A stretch of DNA of 64,000 bases from Nageia nagi (GCA_050084985.1 JBITNC010000001.1:117738001-117802000), one strand, 5' to 3'. Shown: positions 47,960 to 60,854, counted from the stretch's first letter. Notes: generated from the letters alone by a model not told the origin. Translations and numbers: made by a program.

Positions 47960-48300
47960 AACAATAATATCTTGAATGACATAGATATTAGGGAATGCAT
48001 CTAGAGTTATTAAAACTCCTTTAACATTGTAAACAACATCTATTGAGGAAGAATTTGACTACATGACTCCATCTATGCATCAAAAAATATACGATTTCAT
48101 CTTATTTACAACTACTTTAGGAATGATAGTAATAGCAGCTTCAGTATCTATCATGCAATTATTAACTACCCAACCTTCTAATCTAATGGATAAATAGAAA
48201 GGTAGAGGTTTTCTTATTCCTATAAGAGCTAGAGGGACATCATCAGATATTGCAAAAATAATGTTACCCTCATTTACCCTTTTCTTACTATTTTAAAGCT
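47960..48300 (-). pseudogene. Aspartic protease of the 14-kb element
   Basis: The minus strand reads NNCMIDTEAAITIIPKVVVN near 48115-48175, the position of the D-[ST]-G-A protease motif; here D-T-E, so the active site is altered. Confidence 0.6.
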
Positions 48301-48899
48301 TCAAAGCTTCTTGTAATAGGTCAATTTGAATTGGAATCCTTAATGCATCAAACATTAACATTTTAGAAGGTGTTTTCTTCAATTATTCCATGATATTAAA
48401 TGGATCATAAGGGTTAATATTATTTCAATAGGCTGATGTGATATAAACTATTGAGTGGCCTTCTCCTTATGATGATCTATGATTAAAGGATATCTTAATG
48501 GATGAGGCCTCTCTTTTTACGAGATTCTTTTTTGGTTGTAGAGGAATTTTTTGCTATAGAGGAAGTATTACTTGGGTCTTGAGAAATATGACCCAAATAT
48601 CTAGGAATTTGATTTTCTTGATTCTATGGTTATAGCATATGAGCCTTAGCTCTTTTTGGATTAGGTTGAGCTGGAATGGTTTGTTGATTTAGTTGAGTAA
48701 CTTAGGCCTATTGTAGGACTATTGAAGAAGAAGATTTGGTCTAAAAATAGCTGGCTTATTCTCCAACATAACCTAGAAGCCAAAAATTAACCATGGTGAG
48801 GTCCACAACAAGATTTGATGTAGGTTCTACCATTTGATTTGAGTGTAAGCCAAAATGTTGGTGTTGATATACAATACAAGAGTTTGAGAAAATGAGGGA

Positions 48900-49990
48900 A
48901 TGAACATGGATGAAACCACTCTGTAATGCCTATAGCATCACTCTCTATAGAACTAGCCATAACCACATTATTAGTTTCTTTAGGAATAATGGGTTATTTT
49001 TGTTTTATTATTCTTGTGCTAGAATCTTGGCTAATACTAGTTATTATATCTTTTGTAGTTGAAGCCTTAATTCTCCCTCTCTTATAGAGTGAGCTTATTT
49101 GTAAGATTTCTAATGGTTACCCCCAATTGACTTATTCTTTCTTCCTCTTGAGATTTAGAATCAATACTTTTACTTATAGATGCAAAAGTAAGTAACGTTG
49201 ATACTTGATTCTAAATCATGGGATTAGGAGGAGGAGGTGGCAAGGCTAATACTCTAGGGAAGAAATTTGTAGAGCCTTTTTAGGGGGTAAATTAGGAAAC
49301 AAAGGCATAATGGATCTTGGTTTCATATTTCCAAAGGATACCAAGGTATGTTCAAAATTTTTAGCCATCTGGTAGACATTAGAGAAAGTATGTCTAGATA
49401 TGAAAATAAGCATATTGAGATGAAGGAGGAAAGATTTCCTATAATATACCAAGGCTTATGCATTTATTGATCTAGTTCTTTCTAGAATAGACTTCCATAT
49501 TTTCTCAAATATTATGTTCAAATCATTAATAGACCCATGAGGGTACCTTTTGAAACATTCTATATGTCTCAAAAAGATACTATCACTACCATCTATAGCA
49601 AATCTTTTGATCAGAGCTTGACATAAATCTCCCCATGTGTTTATATATTGATGAGTGAGATTTCTAAACCATTTAGTTGCTTTTCCTTTAAAATAATGTG
49701 ACAACAATCTGGTCATCACTATTTCATCAATAATATCAAAACTTGAAGCTAGAAGATAGACATGCTAATAGTGTTCATATGGCATCTTACCAGACCCATT
49801 GTACTTAGGTAAAACTTTGAAATTTATTTGAGGAATATCTAGAGAATTGGTAGCAATAACCAAATGATGGCCATTATTCCAAGCAGAAAAATCAACAAGA
49901 GCAAGTTGGGCCATGTTTTGACCACTAGTATTAGGTGAAGGATTTTGCTAAGTAGAGTCAAATACGGTTGATAATGGGATGAATCTCAGA
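48900..49990 (-). pseudogene. Gag of the 14-kb element
   Basis: LLSHYFKGKATKWFRNLT and TWGDLCQALIKRF (open at 49719-49456) are the capsid-core motifs, followed by FLRHIECFKRYPHGSINDLN and a further open part at 49452-49246. Upstream, FKVLPKYNGSGKMPYEHY-like sequence near 49770-49820 is the usual gag entry. Stops interrupt it. Confidence 0.78.
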
Positions 49991-50301
49991 GGAATTTGAG
50001 ATGATAATGTCCAACAAATCTTTCACCTAGTCCTCCTTTGAGGGATTGACATATATTAAAATCTAAGCTATCTTAAGGAATTTATGGTACTAATTCTAGT
50101 AAATCTATGTTCTAGAGGTGCCAAGGTTCAAAATATTGACTAGTTTAATAGTAGAGTCGCTAATAAGGTAGGAAAACCTTATAATATTTTAAAGCACCAA
50201 GTGATAGCATACCAGACACATCTATTTTGGCCTCTTCACACCCACTAAATATGTAATTTAGCTTATGTCCCATTGGGCATGCAAAAAATGGACTTTTCTA
50301 C

Positions 50302-52181
50302 TATTGATCAGTATAATGTAACCTCAAGGGTTTGGTATGGTTGTGTTTTCCATTGCTTATGATAGTATGGTCCTTAAAAGAGCAAAAAGTGGTAGGATAG
50401 TGTGCTCTTTAGGGTTTTTTGCTCAATATTTGGGTTATAGGTTGATTCCTATCTATGGTAAATGTTAAAAGTAACTAGAAAGAGATATAAAGACAAGAGT
50501 AATAGGAAAGAGATGAACACATTAAACAAAGAAAGCAAATTAACACTAACTAGCTTGGACATTATGACATAGGAAATAATCCATAACCAAGAATAAGAAT
50601 AGAATACTATCTTACTCTTAGGGTCTCACAATCATAATACATAGCCACAACTTAAGATAATATTTCATGCATAACATTTACAAAACATAACAAATAACCA
50701 CAAACTGTGAAGGGCAAAGCATCATTGCATTGTATTGTCACACATGAAAGCATTTCATACACTGGGCAAATTTGCTAGAATGTCTAATCTTTTGGAATTC
50801 TAACAGTCCACTATTTATATGTTCATATTTACAATTAGGTGGTTGTCCATCATTATTGCATTTAATTACTCCATTGACTAAAAACATCCTAAAGAACTAT
50901 TTACAAATGTATAATTTATAATTACAACTATGCTAGATTACATAGTGATCAAGTACAATCAACACCAAGGTTTGAAAGTTTATTATCTTTGAACTGCTAT
51001 ACTTCATAGTAACAATCCCTCTGATATGTTGTTGATTACACCATGATGTAATTGTAGCTGATCATTATGGTATGGTCCATTGACTTGATTGGTACAATTT
51101 TGTTTTTATGCTTTGTTGATAGCCATATAACTCTTGCAACCATTTATGATGATTAGTGTTGCTCTAGGTTACATGGAATAGTGAGGGAAATGAAGGGTGT
51201 ATCATTGATATCCAAGGAAGAACTACTACTATCATGTGGGAATGAATCATGGTTGACATAATGACAAATCCTCGAGGGTCAAACAATCATGATTAAGTGG
51301 ACCTAGGGGTTCTCCTTAACTCACTATTCCTATTTTAGTATAGTGGGCTCTATTTGCTTTTGGTAGGGTTTCTTGATGGCAAAGACTTTCCTTAACACCT
51401 ACCAATTTTTGGTAAAATGTTTGATGTCATCACTTAAAATTGATGAGCTCTAGAATATGAACCTTCTAAAATATATCTCATTGAACATCCTCTAAGTATC
51501 TCTTGATGATAGTCATCTTAGCATCTACTAATTTTAGACAAAAAGTATGACATCATCACTCAAAATCGATGAGCTCTAAATGATGCACTTTTTAAAATAT
51601 CTCCTACTAATTTTTAGTTTATTGTAGAATTTTTTCTCTGAAAATCCATGAGCTTTATAACATTACCTACTAGTAATTTTGTCTCAATAGAGACTCATAT
51701 TTACAATACTTCCCAAAAAATCTAGACTTATATAATACTTAGATCAAACTTAGACATTTAATTTCCTTACATGTTACAATATTTTGCAGATATACTACAT
51801 CACTTCCTGAACATGACTTTGACATATTGACATATTATGATATCAAACCTATGTATAGTTACTAGAGAATACTTGACTGAGCTTTGACCAACCTTTAGGA
51901 CTTATTTTCATTACAACACCACCTTTTGAACAAGATAATGATCAAGTTACAAAACAAACAACTTATGACCTATATACAAAGAAAGCACCAAACTATTAAC
52001 TTAAGAAAATTTTGATAAAATTGACTAAGAACAAAGAACAAAGATCACTTTCAATATTTACAAAAACATGAAAAGGAAGCAAGAAATAGTAATTATGAAT
52101 GGGTTTATTTGAAAGGGATGTAAGAATAAAGAATGATAGAATGTTACCCTATCTTCAAAGTGTGATTTTGAAAGAATAACA
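50302..52181 (-). repeat. 5' LTR (minus orientation) of the 14-kb element
   Basis: It aligns with 38031-39933 and ends on the plus strand AGAATAACA, followed by the CTAAC duplication. Confidence 0.88.
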
Positions 52182-52186
52182 CTAAC
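52182..52186. repeat. Target-site duplication CTAAC, right copy
   Basis: It is the exact partner of 38026-38030. Confidence 0.92.
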
Positions 52187-52557
52187 CAATTTTAATAATC
52201 AATCCTCTTTAAAATTAATGAAATGTGGCATTGGTTCTCCTTCTCCATTGAAGAAATCAAACTTAGGGGTCTTGTATTTAGGTATGATAGGATAGTTTAG
52301 TCTCTCTCCTAATAAAAGTATGTTGAAAGAGATATCATAATATTATTCCTTTTTCTTCTAATCTAATTGAGACTTCAATCTTCAATATCCTTGATGAGAG
52401 GCGCAATATTTTGATTATTTCTTCATTAAATTCCTCATTTTTTTGAGTATTTTGAATAATGATATTTGGATGACCATCAACATCTAATACTTATTTCATC
52501 ATATTAAGATTTTTTAATAGTTACTAAACTATGATGATCATCAATAAATTGAGCCAT
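52187..52557 (-). pseudogene. Split gag, N-terminal piece, of an older minus-strand element
   Basis: A start at 52557 gives MAQFIDDHHSLVTIKKS; after frame changes the sequence reads YKTPKFDFFNGEGEPMPHFI and NFKED, the gag entry. The reading frame then runs into the CTAAC duplication and resumes at 38030 (see the C-terminal piece). Confidence 0.78.
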
Positions 52558-52664
52558 TATAAAATTGTGCACGTTCAGTATTGAATAGGAAAAACCATTC
52601 ATTATTTTATTTTTTTGTCATTTCTATATAAAATTTTATCCCAAGAATAAAATTCTTTAAAAGA

Positions 52665-52682
52665 AATAAGTTCACAAAAAAT
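52665..52682 (-). other. Worn primer-binding site and LTR end of the older minus-strand element
   Basis: On the minus strand an LTR-like end TCTACA (plus 52682) is followed by TTTTTTGTGAACTTATTT, comparable to the AAGTGAACCTAACTTATT of the outer element. It lies about 110 bases before the gag start at 52557. Confidence 0.45.
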
Positions 52683-53919
52683 GTAGACTATTAAAAATGA
52701 ATTAAATATTCAGAACTCACCTTATTATCTATATTCTCTAATAATTATACTAGTTAGGCTAATACACTTCTCAATTCCTCAAACTAAGTCAGATCCAAGA
52801 TGAACACACCTCCAAACTGGTACCTATAGCTCCACAATGAACTGATCTACAAATCTAGCTATCCAAATATACTAGAAGAATAATATCGATGCCTTTAGCT
52901 TATAATACTATCGATATTTTATGTTTTGGAAGGTAATGCATTCAAATATGAATAATTTAATCATACACAAAGAGTATACAAATCCTTGTACATGTGGCAT
53001 TGAGAGATATAATTTATTTGTGATATGGGAATACAATCTCAATATTGACCTATCCAGATTAAATGTAAATCCAATCACTCAAGAACTTGACAGGGAATGC
53101 CATGTTATCCTCCTCCTTTTATACATTTGATTTATACCTTTTCTTGATATTTGCATTATTTATTTCTACATACTATAAATATGATTTTAGGATAAATAGA
53201 AAATCATTTTTAGGGATCCACATATACAATTTTATATAGTTATGAAAATAAGAAGCCATTAAAATTTTATGAATATCAATCTTGGTATAGTCACATTTAT
53301 TTTATTCCTAAATTAACTAATTAAGTCAGTCAATATTTAGATAGATTTTTATTTATGACATGTAACTAAGTAAGTATGCATATTTTTTAGTAATGTTGAC
53401 CTTGAAGTGATTGAAAAATAGGTGTACAAGTGAAGGGAAATTGACTATGGATTTATTTGAAAATATATTTAACCATTCTAGTATATAATATGAAATACTC
53501 ATGGGAAAAAGTTTACTTAAAACTTTTCGTCATTTAAGAAGAAAATGCATAATAAAATTCCTTAATGTGATGCATATGGTTTTCCTTAAAAATGAAGGTT
53601 TGTAATTATAGATTGTTAAGCTATGTGGTATGGGATAGTTTAACTAAGGGGATAAGTCATAAGAGATGAATATGGGTTTGTGATTCTTTGATGACCATCC
53701 ATAAGTTTATTTTTGAGTTGATAAATTTATTACTCATGTTATAATTCCATTTATTTAAGTAAGGTTATCATCATAAAGAGTTCAAATTTTGGGATTTAGA
53801 AAGGATGAGAGTTCCAGGTGGAATAGTGATAATAACATTTTGAAAGATAGGATGAAATAATTTAAGATTAATTATGGATGTAATAGATATATAATTGAAG
53901 GGAACATAAATTTTAAAAA
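52683..53919 (-). repeat. Probable 5' LTR of the older minus-strand element
   Basis: It lies upstream of the gag start and contains a minus-strand TATA box (plus 53117-53123, TATAAAAGGAGGAG) in the block shared with 17691-17805. The outer border is not seen; it may be cut by the next element at 53920. Confidence 0.5.
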
Positions 53920-55474
53920 TGTCATGTCCCTAGTTTTTAATAGAAATTGGCCAAAATATTATAAATTTCACTTAGAGACTTAATAAAGCTCTAATTATGG
54001 AATAAATGGCCCTTTATTTATTTATTTATATTTAGTTAATTGCTAAAATGACAATACATATTGTATTTGTAATACCAAGACGATTATAATTGTAAATGCA
54101 ATATTAGTATCATTAAATGAGGCATTCCATATTTTAGCCTTGATGATATTATAATATTGGTATTAAATGTATCTTTAGTCATTAGTGCTCCCCTCTTTGA
54201 GGTAGAGTATCTTTCTAGGTGATTGCATTGACTATGAGGTCATTTAGAGCTCCAATAATGGACATGGTATTTCAAACTAGGCATTGATGATCTTGAGGTA
54301 AGTGGATGGTCCTAGAACATGGAAGATGGGCATGGGAGAATCCTAAAATCCCACATTGGTTCTCTTAGAAAAATGGATCGATGGTACTAATCATGAGGTG
54401 CTTCAACATCATCCCATATTAGAAGTTGGCATTCCTATCCCTTAGATGTGATTTCATCCATCTCAAGGCTCTCTATATTGGATGTTGCATACATGAACAC
54501 ACATATCACATATCTCAACCATTGGTCATATCAATACAAGATTAGAAGATTATCACCCTCACCTATAAGAGGAGAACTCATAGCCATTATGAGATATGTT
54601 GAATTTGATTAACAAAGCCCTTTTTTGGATTGAGTGTAAGAACTCTTTCTTCACCACTTGTAGGAAAACTTACATTTGAGGTATCAATGGGATATGAGAC
54701 TATCCTTGCACTTCCTCTAGCCATCTTGAGAGGAACATTGTTAGTTCTATCAGAGTTGCTACAAAGGACACTTGATCTTGTCTCACTACTTCTAGGATTG
54801 GTGAGGCTTTAGAGCCATATGAAATAACCCTATTGGAGATAGTCTTGGTACAAACTCCTTATGTTAAAAAGAATATTGTAATTTTTCTATTCTTGCTCTA
54901 TCAAATGCAATTACATCATATTATCAAAATATTGGTATTTATATCTTTGTGCTTGGACATTAGATTTAGAAGTATCATTATATTATCAAATTGCTATTTT
55001 TCCTTCCTAGTTGTAACATTGCATTTGGAGTCTCATTTGCATTATTTAATTCTTATTTTGATTTCATAATTGCAATGTTGGGTTTATAGAGGTATTTTTA
55101 CATTATTAATTTAATATTTTTCTCCTTGACTGAGTTGTTGGATTATTGAATAGATTGCACGTTCGATTTGTATGCTTGCTAAGCATAACTAAACATTTAG
55201 GTATTATGAGCATTTTTGGATTACTATTGCTAAATTTATCATTTCTAGCAAATCATTAGATATTTGGTGCATTTTTAATCTTATCTAGACTAGTTTGGAA
55301 GCTAGAAGCAAAACATCCCTCTCCTAGGGCATGTTGGAGGAGTGAGCCCTAGAATGACTATTCATAGTTGCATGAGAGTCTTGATTCTATAATCCTACTA
55401 GGAATAAAGGGTATCATTCATGGAGGGTTTCAATTTGGAGTTGAAGAGAGTTGAAGATTTGGATACCCACCTCA
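53920..55474 (+). repeat. Left LTR of the gag-pol-less element
   Basis: The first 760 bases are proven by the match with 58932-59735. The end is inferred from CTCA followed three bases later by TGGTATCAAACATGAAC (from 55478), which begins like the plant initiator-methionine-tRNA primer-binding site. Confidence 0.55.
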
Positions 55475-55959
55475 TAGTGGTATCAAACATGAACAAGTTT
55501 TTGAGAGAAGTTGGAGATCTTGCCCTTGCTATTGGGTAAGAGTTAAGGAGTTCATGCTAAAGATGATTGTTGGAGGAGTTAGAGAAGTTGAAGGAGACTC
55601 ATGATGATATTTTTCTAGATAAAAAATCTATTTTTGTGAAGTTATTGTTATCTTGTTTAAGATTGGAGTTGATCTAGCATCATGATGATCATTTCGAAGG
55701 AGTTTTTGGAGGACATGAATATTTGAAGCAAGATGTTAGGGATGTAGGAACCCTATCTCACCCTTATGGAAACTTGTTTGGCATATTTTGGCATTAATTT
55801 TAAATTTTGAATCATTAAGAAGGTTCATCTAGCTTGAAAAGGTACACTTTAAAAAAAAATTTACATTTGTATTTCAAGTTGAAGTTTGTTGTCAATCTAT
55901 TATGAATTCAAAGGAGGAATAAGGGGTTATCTAGAGAATCTAAGCTCATCTAGAGTTAA

Positions 55960-56750
55960 ATGTTGTTGTTCAAGGAGATATTTTGCATATTATTAAATAT
56001 TTTGAGGGCTATAAGGAGGAAATTTTATTTTTTAGGGTATTTTTATACTTGAAGCTATGTTTTTAGATCTTTTAAGCTTAGATGTTGCATTTTTGGGACA
56101 CTAGAAGTTAAACATTGCATTACTAAGGGCAATTTTGATCTCTATTTCATATTTTGAGCTCTTTTGGAGATAAATGTTAGTATTTTGAATTCTTTTTGAA
56201 GGTTGGTTCTACATTTTAAGACCAGATGAAGGAAGATATTGGTCAATTAGGAGAACTTTGAAATTTCTATTACATTTTGGGATAATTTCTAGGTGGACCT
56301 TAACATCTTAGAGGATTTTTAAGTTCTATTATGCTTTTTGAGGCAACTTAAGATCAAATGTTGGCATATTGAAGCTATATTGAAGGCTTTTTCTACATTT
56401 CAAGAGTTCCATAAGCCATGCATTAGTAGTTTGAGGGCATTTTTGAAGATTGTTTTACACTCTAGAGTTAGTAATCTTGAGGTGAATATTGGCATATATT
56501 AAGGAGTATTTTAAAGTTTGAGTTATGTTTCAAGATCATCCTAAAGAAAATATGGCATATTGAGGGTTATTTTGAAGATAGTTTGGTATTATAAGTTCAT
56601 TCTAGGATAAACATTAGAGGTTTGAAAGAGTTTTTGGACTCTTTGCTACATTTTAAAGTCATTAGAGGCTATACATTAAGCTCTTAGAAGGTGTTTTGAA
56701 ATCTTCACTGCATTTTGGAGATAATTAAAGTGGGATGTTGGCTCATTGAT
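55960..56750 (+). repeat. Degenerate tandem array, about 85-100 bp unit, eight or nine copies
   Basis: Diverged units repeat the themes TTACATTTT(G/A)AGA, GATGTTGGCATATTGA and GGCATTTTTGAAG. No open frame is kept through them. Confidence 0.65.
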
Positions 56751-57783
56751 GCCAATTGTGAGTTGAAATTACATCATAAATTATAATACTTGTAAGTATT
56801 AATTTATTTTCATCATGGAGGAAAACTATTGATAATTTAGCAGGGTCACTAGATATAATGATCATTATTTTTTGGCAAATTTGGAGCTACAAGCCACTGC
56901 AAGGAGGTCATTATAAACTAAGAGAGTTAATTTGCTAATATTGACTAAATTTTATGGTGGTATCTGCATCATGGAGGCATGAGAAGAAGATGTTGGAGTC
57001 ATTTTACTGTTGTGACCAAAACATGAGGTTGGAAGTGAGACATTAGGAGTGTATATAACTCTATTTGCTATAAGCTTATAGAAATTCATCCCTTGGAGTT
57101 TGGAAGACTAGTATCTTTGCCAAATTTTAAAATTTAGAATTAACTTAGCATTATTCAGCTTGTCTGAGTAGATTCAAGCTTTAAGAGGACACATCTCAAT
57201 TCAAATTTATTCTTTAGCCCATAACCCACATGTTCAAGATTTGATTGGCTCATTATATCATGATAGGATTAAAATTCTAGGTTTGAGAAATTTGAATATT
57301 TCATATTTTAATTATTTTTGATTAGGATAAATAAGGAGAAAAGATAATAATATTTTATTTATTTTTAGGGGTGATAAGTAGATAAAAATAAAAATCTTTA
57401 TTTTGTTCTTAGGATAAATAAGGAGAGTATTTAAAAATACAAAAATATTTTCTAAAAATTATAGGGAATCTTATTTATTTATTTTGGCAAGCAAAATAAA
57501 ATAGAAGTGATAAGGTGTTATTTTTGAAATTACATATTTTATCATTTGAATTCTAAGTGGAAAAATATAATGCAAATGTGAAAAATAAATTCAGAATTTT
57601 TAGAAACATTGTAAGATATGATGTGGTAGTAGAAGGAGAGTGTAACACTTTTGAAAGATAAAGTTCAAAATAAAATAACTAGAGGTAATTCACTCAACAT
57701 TTGGAGGCTAACAAGAGAGCTTATAATTTTTTATGGTACTTTCAAGAGGTTTGTTTAAGCATTGAAAGGTCAAAGGAAAAATC

Positions 57784-58865
57784 ATGGCACCATCAGGTAT
57801 GATCTTAACAATTTTATCACCAAAAATTTCATATAATGATAATACTATGAGGAAAATGTTTTAGCTTATGGTTGATAGTTTTAAAAACTTGGGAGAAATC
57901 ACAAGTCCCCCATTTTCTAAAAAGTTACTATGCTTGAGATATTCAAAAGAATTAGAATGGGCAACATTATGTTAAAATTGAACATGGATGAGTTAATCTA
58001 CATGATATTTCAATATTTATTTTCTATAGTTAGAGAAGAGCATGCTGATAATGTTTTCACAACTATGATAGACATTATGCTCTTTATCATAGATGAAAGT
58101 AATCATATCTATCCACTACTCATATCTACATTATTAGATATCTAGAATCAAGACCTAATTACTTCATTTGCTACACATGAGTTGGTCAATAGTGTGATTA
58201 GATAGTGTGAAGAGAATATAAAACTATTTATGGAGGAAAAAACAACCAAAGAAGCAATAGAGGAGGAGAGCATTGCTATTTATGAACAAACAAATTCCAT
58301 TCACATCAATGAGGCACACAATAGATGGGTTGAATAGGAAATCAACAAAGAAAAAGACTCATCACTACAGAAGGTATGGACTAACCATGGCATTAGTAAT
58401 AGAAGCAATCTCACATTCTTGGTTGAAGTTACGCATTATGATAAGTTATTATATAAAAATATTAGAACAACTACATCATCATGTACATATTGGGTTGCAC
58501 ACACTTTGACATATAAGATAACACTCATGAAGACACTTTACACCATCCAAAAAACAAGCCTTATAGATCAAAAAATGCCATTTAGAATTGGTTCTACATT
58601 GATTTCTAATGAAGACCTTTGATTGTTATTTCTTACTAGTAAAGAGGAAGAAAGTAAGTTTCATTTATGGCATAAAATAATGTTTCATCAAACAAACATA
58701 AAGGATAAAGAATGTTTGTGTTTGGATACATTTGGAAGCTTCACTTTACCAAATTTTGTAGATTCAAAACATGTTACAAGGATAAAGGATGAAGATAAGT
58801 TAGAGTTTGTTGATTCTAGTCTCGCCACTAAAGATAGTTATAAGGAAGAAAAAGAAGAGGATTAA
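57784..58865 (+). pseudogene. Unknown ORF before the right LTR of the gag-pol-less element
   Basis: ATG at 57784 begins MAPSGMILTILSPKISYN; after one stop and a frame change the sequence continues from 57930 to 58865 with only a few in-frame stops (about 360 residues in all). Segments include VFTTMIDIMLFIID, LTFLVEVTHYDKLLYKN and FHLWHKIMFHQTN, with an acidic end (KEEKEED). The family is not recognised. A purine-rich GGGAGAGAAAAC then leads into the LTR at 58932. Confidence 0.5.
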
Positions 58866-58931
58866 GAAGGTTCTTCTATAAATATGGATGTTCTGAATTG
58901 CTTGAGGTAGGCAATTTAGGGAGAGAAAACT

Positions 58932-59735
58932 TGTAATATCCTATTTTTTAGGTTTTTCCCCATTTTACCTCTGATAAATGGGAACATTAATTTAGGAGTG
59001 TTTTAGGCTATTTTAGTAGAATTTGACCAAAACGTTGTAAACTATACTTAGAGACTTAATAAAGGTCTGATTATAAAATAAATTAATTTTTATTTATTTA
59101 TTTATATTTATTTAATTTCTAAAATACCAATAAATATTGTATTTGTAATACCAAGGTGATTATAATTATAAATGCAATATTAGTCTCATTAAATAAGATG
59201 TTTCATATTTGAGCCTTTATGATTGTAATATTAGAATTAAATGTATCTCTAGTCATTAGTGCTCCCCTCTTCAAGGTAGAGCATCCCCCTAGGTGATTGT
59301 ACCAATTATGAGGTCATGGATGTGGCACTTTGACCTAGGCATTGGTAATATCAAGGTAAGCGGACGATCATAGAATATGGATGTTGGGTATGGGAGCATC
59401 CCAAGATCCAATGTTGGTCCTCCTAGGCACATGGAACAATGACACTAATCGCAAGGCACTTTAGCATCATCCCTCTTACTGGTTGGCATTCTTGGTCTTA
59501 TATATGATTTCATCCATCCCAAGGCTCCCCATCTTGGATGTTGCAAACATGAGCACACATATCACATCTCTTAATCATAAAATCATCTCAATATAAGATA
59601 AGAAGATGATTACCCTCACCTATAAGAGGATAACTCAACCATTATGAGATATGCTAAATTTGATTATTAAAACCCTTTTTTTAGATTGAGTGTGAGAACT
59701 CTTTCTTCACCACTTATAGGGAAACTTGTATTTGA
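58932..59735 (+). repeat. Right LTR of the gag-pol-less element, truncated by insertion
   Basis: It aligns with 53920-54679. It stops at ATTTGA where the chromovirus LTR begins; TTTGA (59731-59735) should reappear at the far end of the chromovirus outside the window. Confidence 0.75.
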
Positions 59736-60121
59736 TGTTACAATCCTACTAGATCTTAAATAAAATAATGCAAAAACAACAACAAGATTTCTAGCTTTTC
59801 AATGAAATAAGAGCAGATATGCAAACTCATCAATATTCAATAAATAATAGAACTCAAATTTGCAAATGAAAACACTGAATCACAATAGCTTTATTGAATA
59901 AGAGCTGAATTGTTGGCCGCTTTGAGGGGGCATCCTCCTTACACTTCAAATCCAAAAATATGAGCTGAATGATGACATTCTCAAGCCATACAACATCTTT
60001 ATATGATACTAACCCTAACCCTAATCCTCCCTACTAATAATTATGGTATTCACATTACAATCCGGTTACATCATAAGTATACTACTAATATAATTAAATG
60101 TTAGGATGTGGGATCCTAACA
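59736..60121 (-). repeat. 3' LTR of the chromovirus
   Basis: On the minus strand it starts TGTTAGGATC at 60121 and ends TTGTAACA at 59736. Its first 23 bases form a perfect 9-bp inverted repeat with a 5-base loop. AAGAGGGGTGGCA just before it is the polypurine tract. Confidence 0.85.
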
Positions 60122-60189
60122 TGCCACCCCTCTTAGAGCAAAGCTTTGTCCTCAAAGATTAAATTTAGGAAATTGTAACTGTAGTTGAT

Positions 60190-60560
60190 GTAGCACTTCC
60201 CAAGTTGCATCTTTAGGTTCCAATCCTCGCCACTGCACTAGAACTTCAGTGATAGTACAATTACAAAGTTGGTAGGAACATCATGCTAAAACTCCTTCAG
60301 GTTAAATTAGCATGGAGCCATCTTCTGCTAACTCTAATAACTGTGTTTGAATCTATACCTAGGAACCAACCACTCTCTTAAGATAAGAGACATGAAAAAT
60401 TGGATGGATTCTAGAATCAATCGACAACTCCAACTTGTAGGCAGTAAGTCCAATGCACTGAAGAACTTTATAAGGCTCGTAGAATTTTGGAGCCAACTTT
60501 TACGATCCTTTGATCTTAAGGGACTTTTGTCTATAAGGTTGAAGTCATAAAAATACCATG
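60190..60560 (-). pseudogene. Chromovirus integrase C-terminus and chromodomain
   Basis: The minus strand reads KFYEPYKVLQCIG, then YKLELSIDSRIHPIFHVSYL, then ELAEDGSML and TEVLVQWRGLEPKDATWEV, the chromodomain core that targets integration to modified histones. Stops and frame changes interrupt it. Confidence 0.82.
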
Positions 60561-60854
60561 TCACCCTCTTGAAATTCTCTCTCGACTCGTTGTTGATCAA
60601 CTTGTTGCTTCATATGGTGTTGTGTAGCTTATAGGTTTTCCTTGAGAAAATGAAGAATACCATCTCAATTAATCAAATCTAAATTAAATGTTGGCACATT
60701 ACTACTACCTACCACATAATATAACACTATAGGGGGTGCCTGTCCATACAATGCTTCATAGGGAGTCATCTTGATTAAGGAATGGTATGAAGAATTGTAC
60801 CACCATTCGACCAATGGGAGCCATTTTACCCAATGAATTGGTTGTACTAAATCA

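Larger units (their letters stand above)
38031..52181 (-). mobile_element. 14-kb Tat-like retrotransposon with RNase H upstream of RT and an extra 3' ORF
   Basis: LTRs of about 1.9 kb bound it, with an exact CTAAC target duplication. Minus-strand order is gag (50.0-48.9 kb), protease (48.3-48.0), archaeal-type RNase H (47.66-47.21), linker, RT (46.74-46.0), Ty3-type RNase H (45.96-45.5), integrase (45.4-44.2), then an extra ORF (43.8-40.4). The LTRs differ at roughly one site in seven by eye, so the insertion is older than the inner element. All frames are broken. Confidence 0.88.
53920..59735 (+). mobile_element. LTR element without recognisable gag or pol, interrupted in its right LTR
   Basis: A left LTR starting TGTCATGTCC (53920) matches a right LTR starting TGTAATATCC (58932) over more than 750 bases, with a 55-bp gap near the start of the left copy. 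TATAAGAGGA is conserved at 54564-54573 and 59621-59630. The 3.5-kb interior holds a degenerate tandem array and one unknown ORF; no gag, protease, RT or integrase was recognised. This is the layout of a large non-autonomous retrotransposon derivative (LARD). The right LTR is cut at 59735 by the chromovirus. Confidence 0.72.

Noticed and set aside
54630-55069. Two plus-strand ORFs of 60 and 78 codons
   Set aside because: They lie in the LTR of the gag-pol-less element and have no recognisable features.
60010-60026. Interstitial telomere repeat (two CCCTAA units)
   Set aside because: Only two to three units, inside an LTR, and not the usual plant CCCTAAA type.
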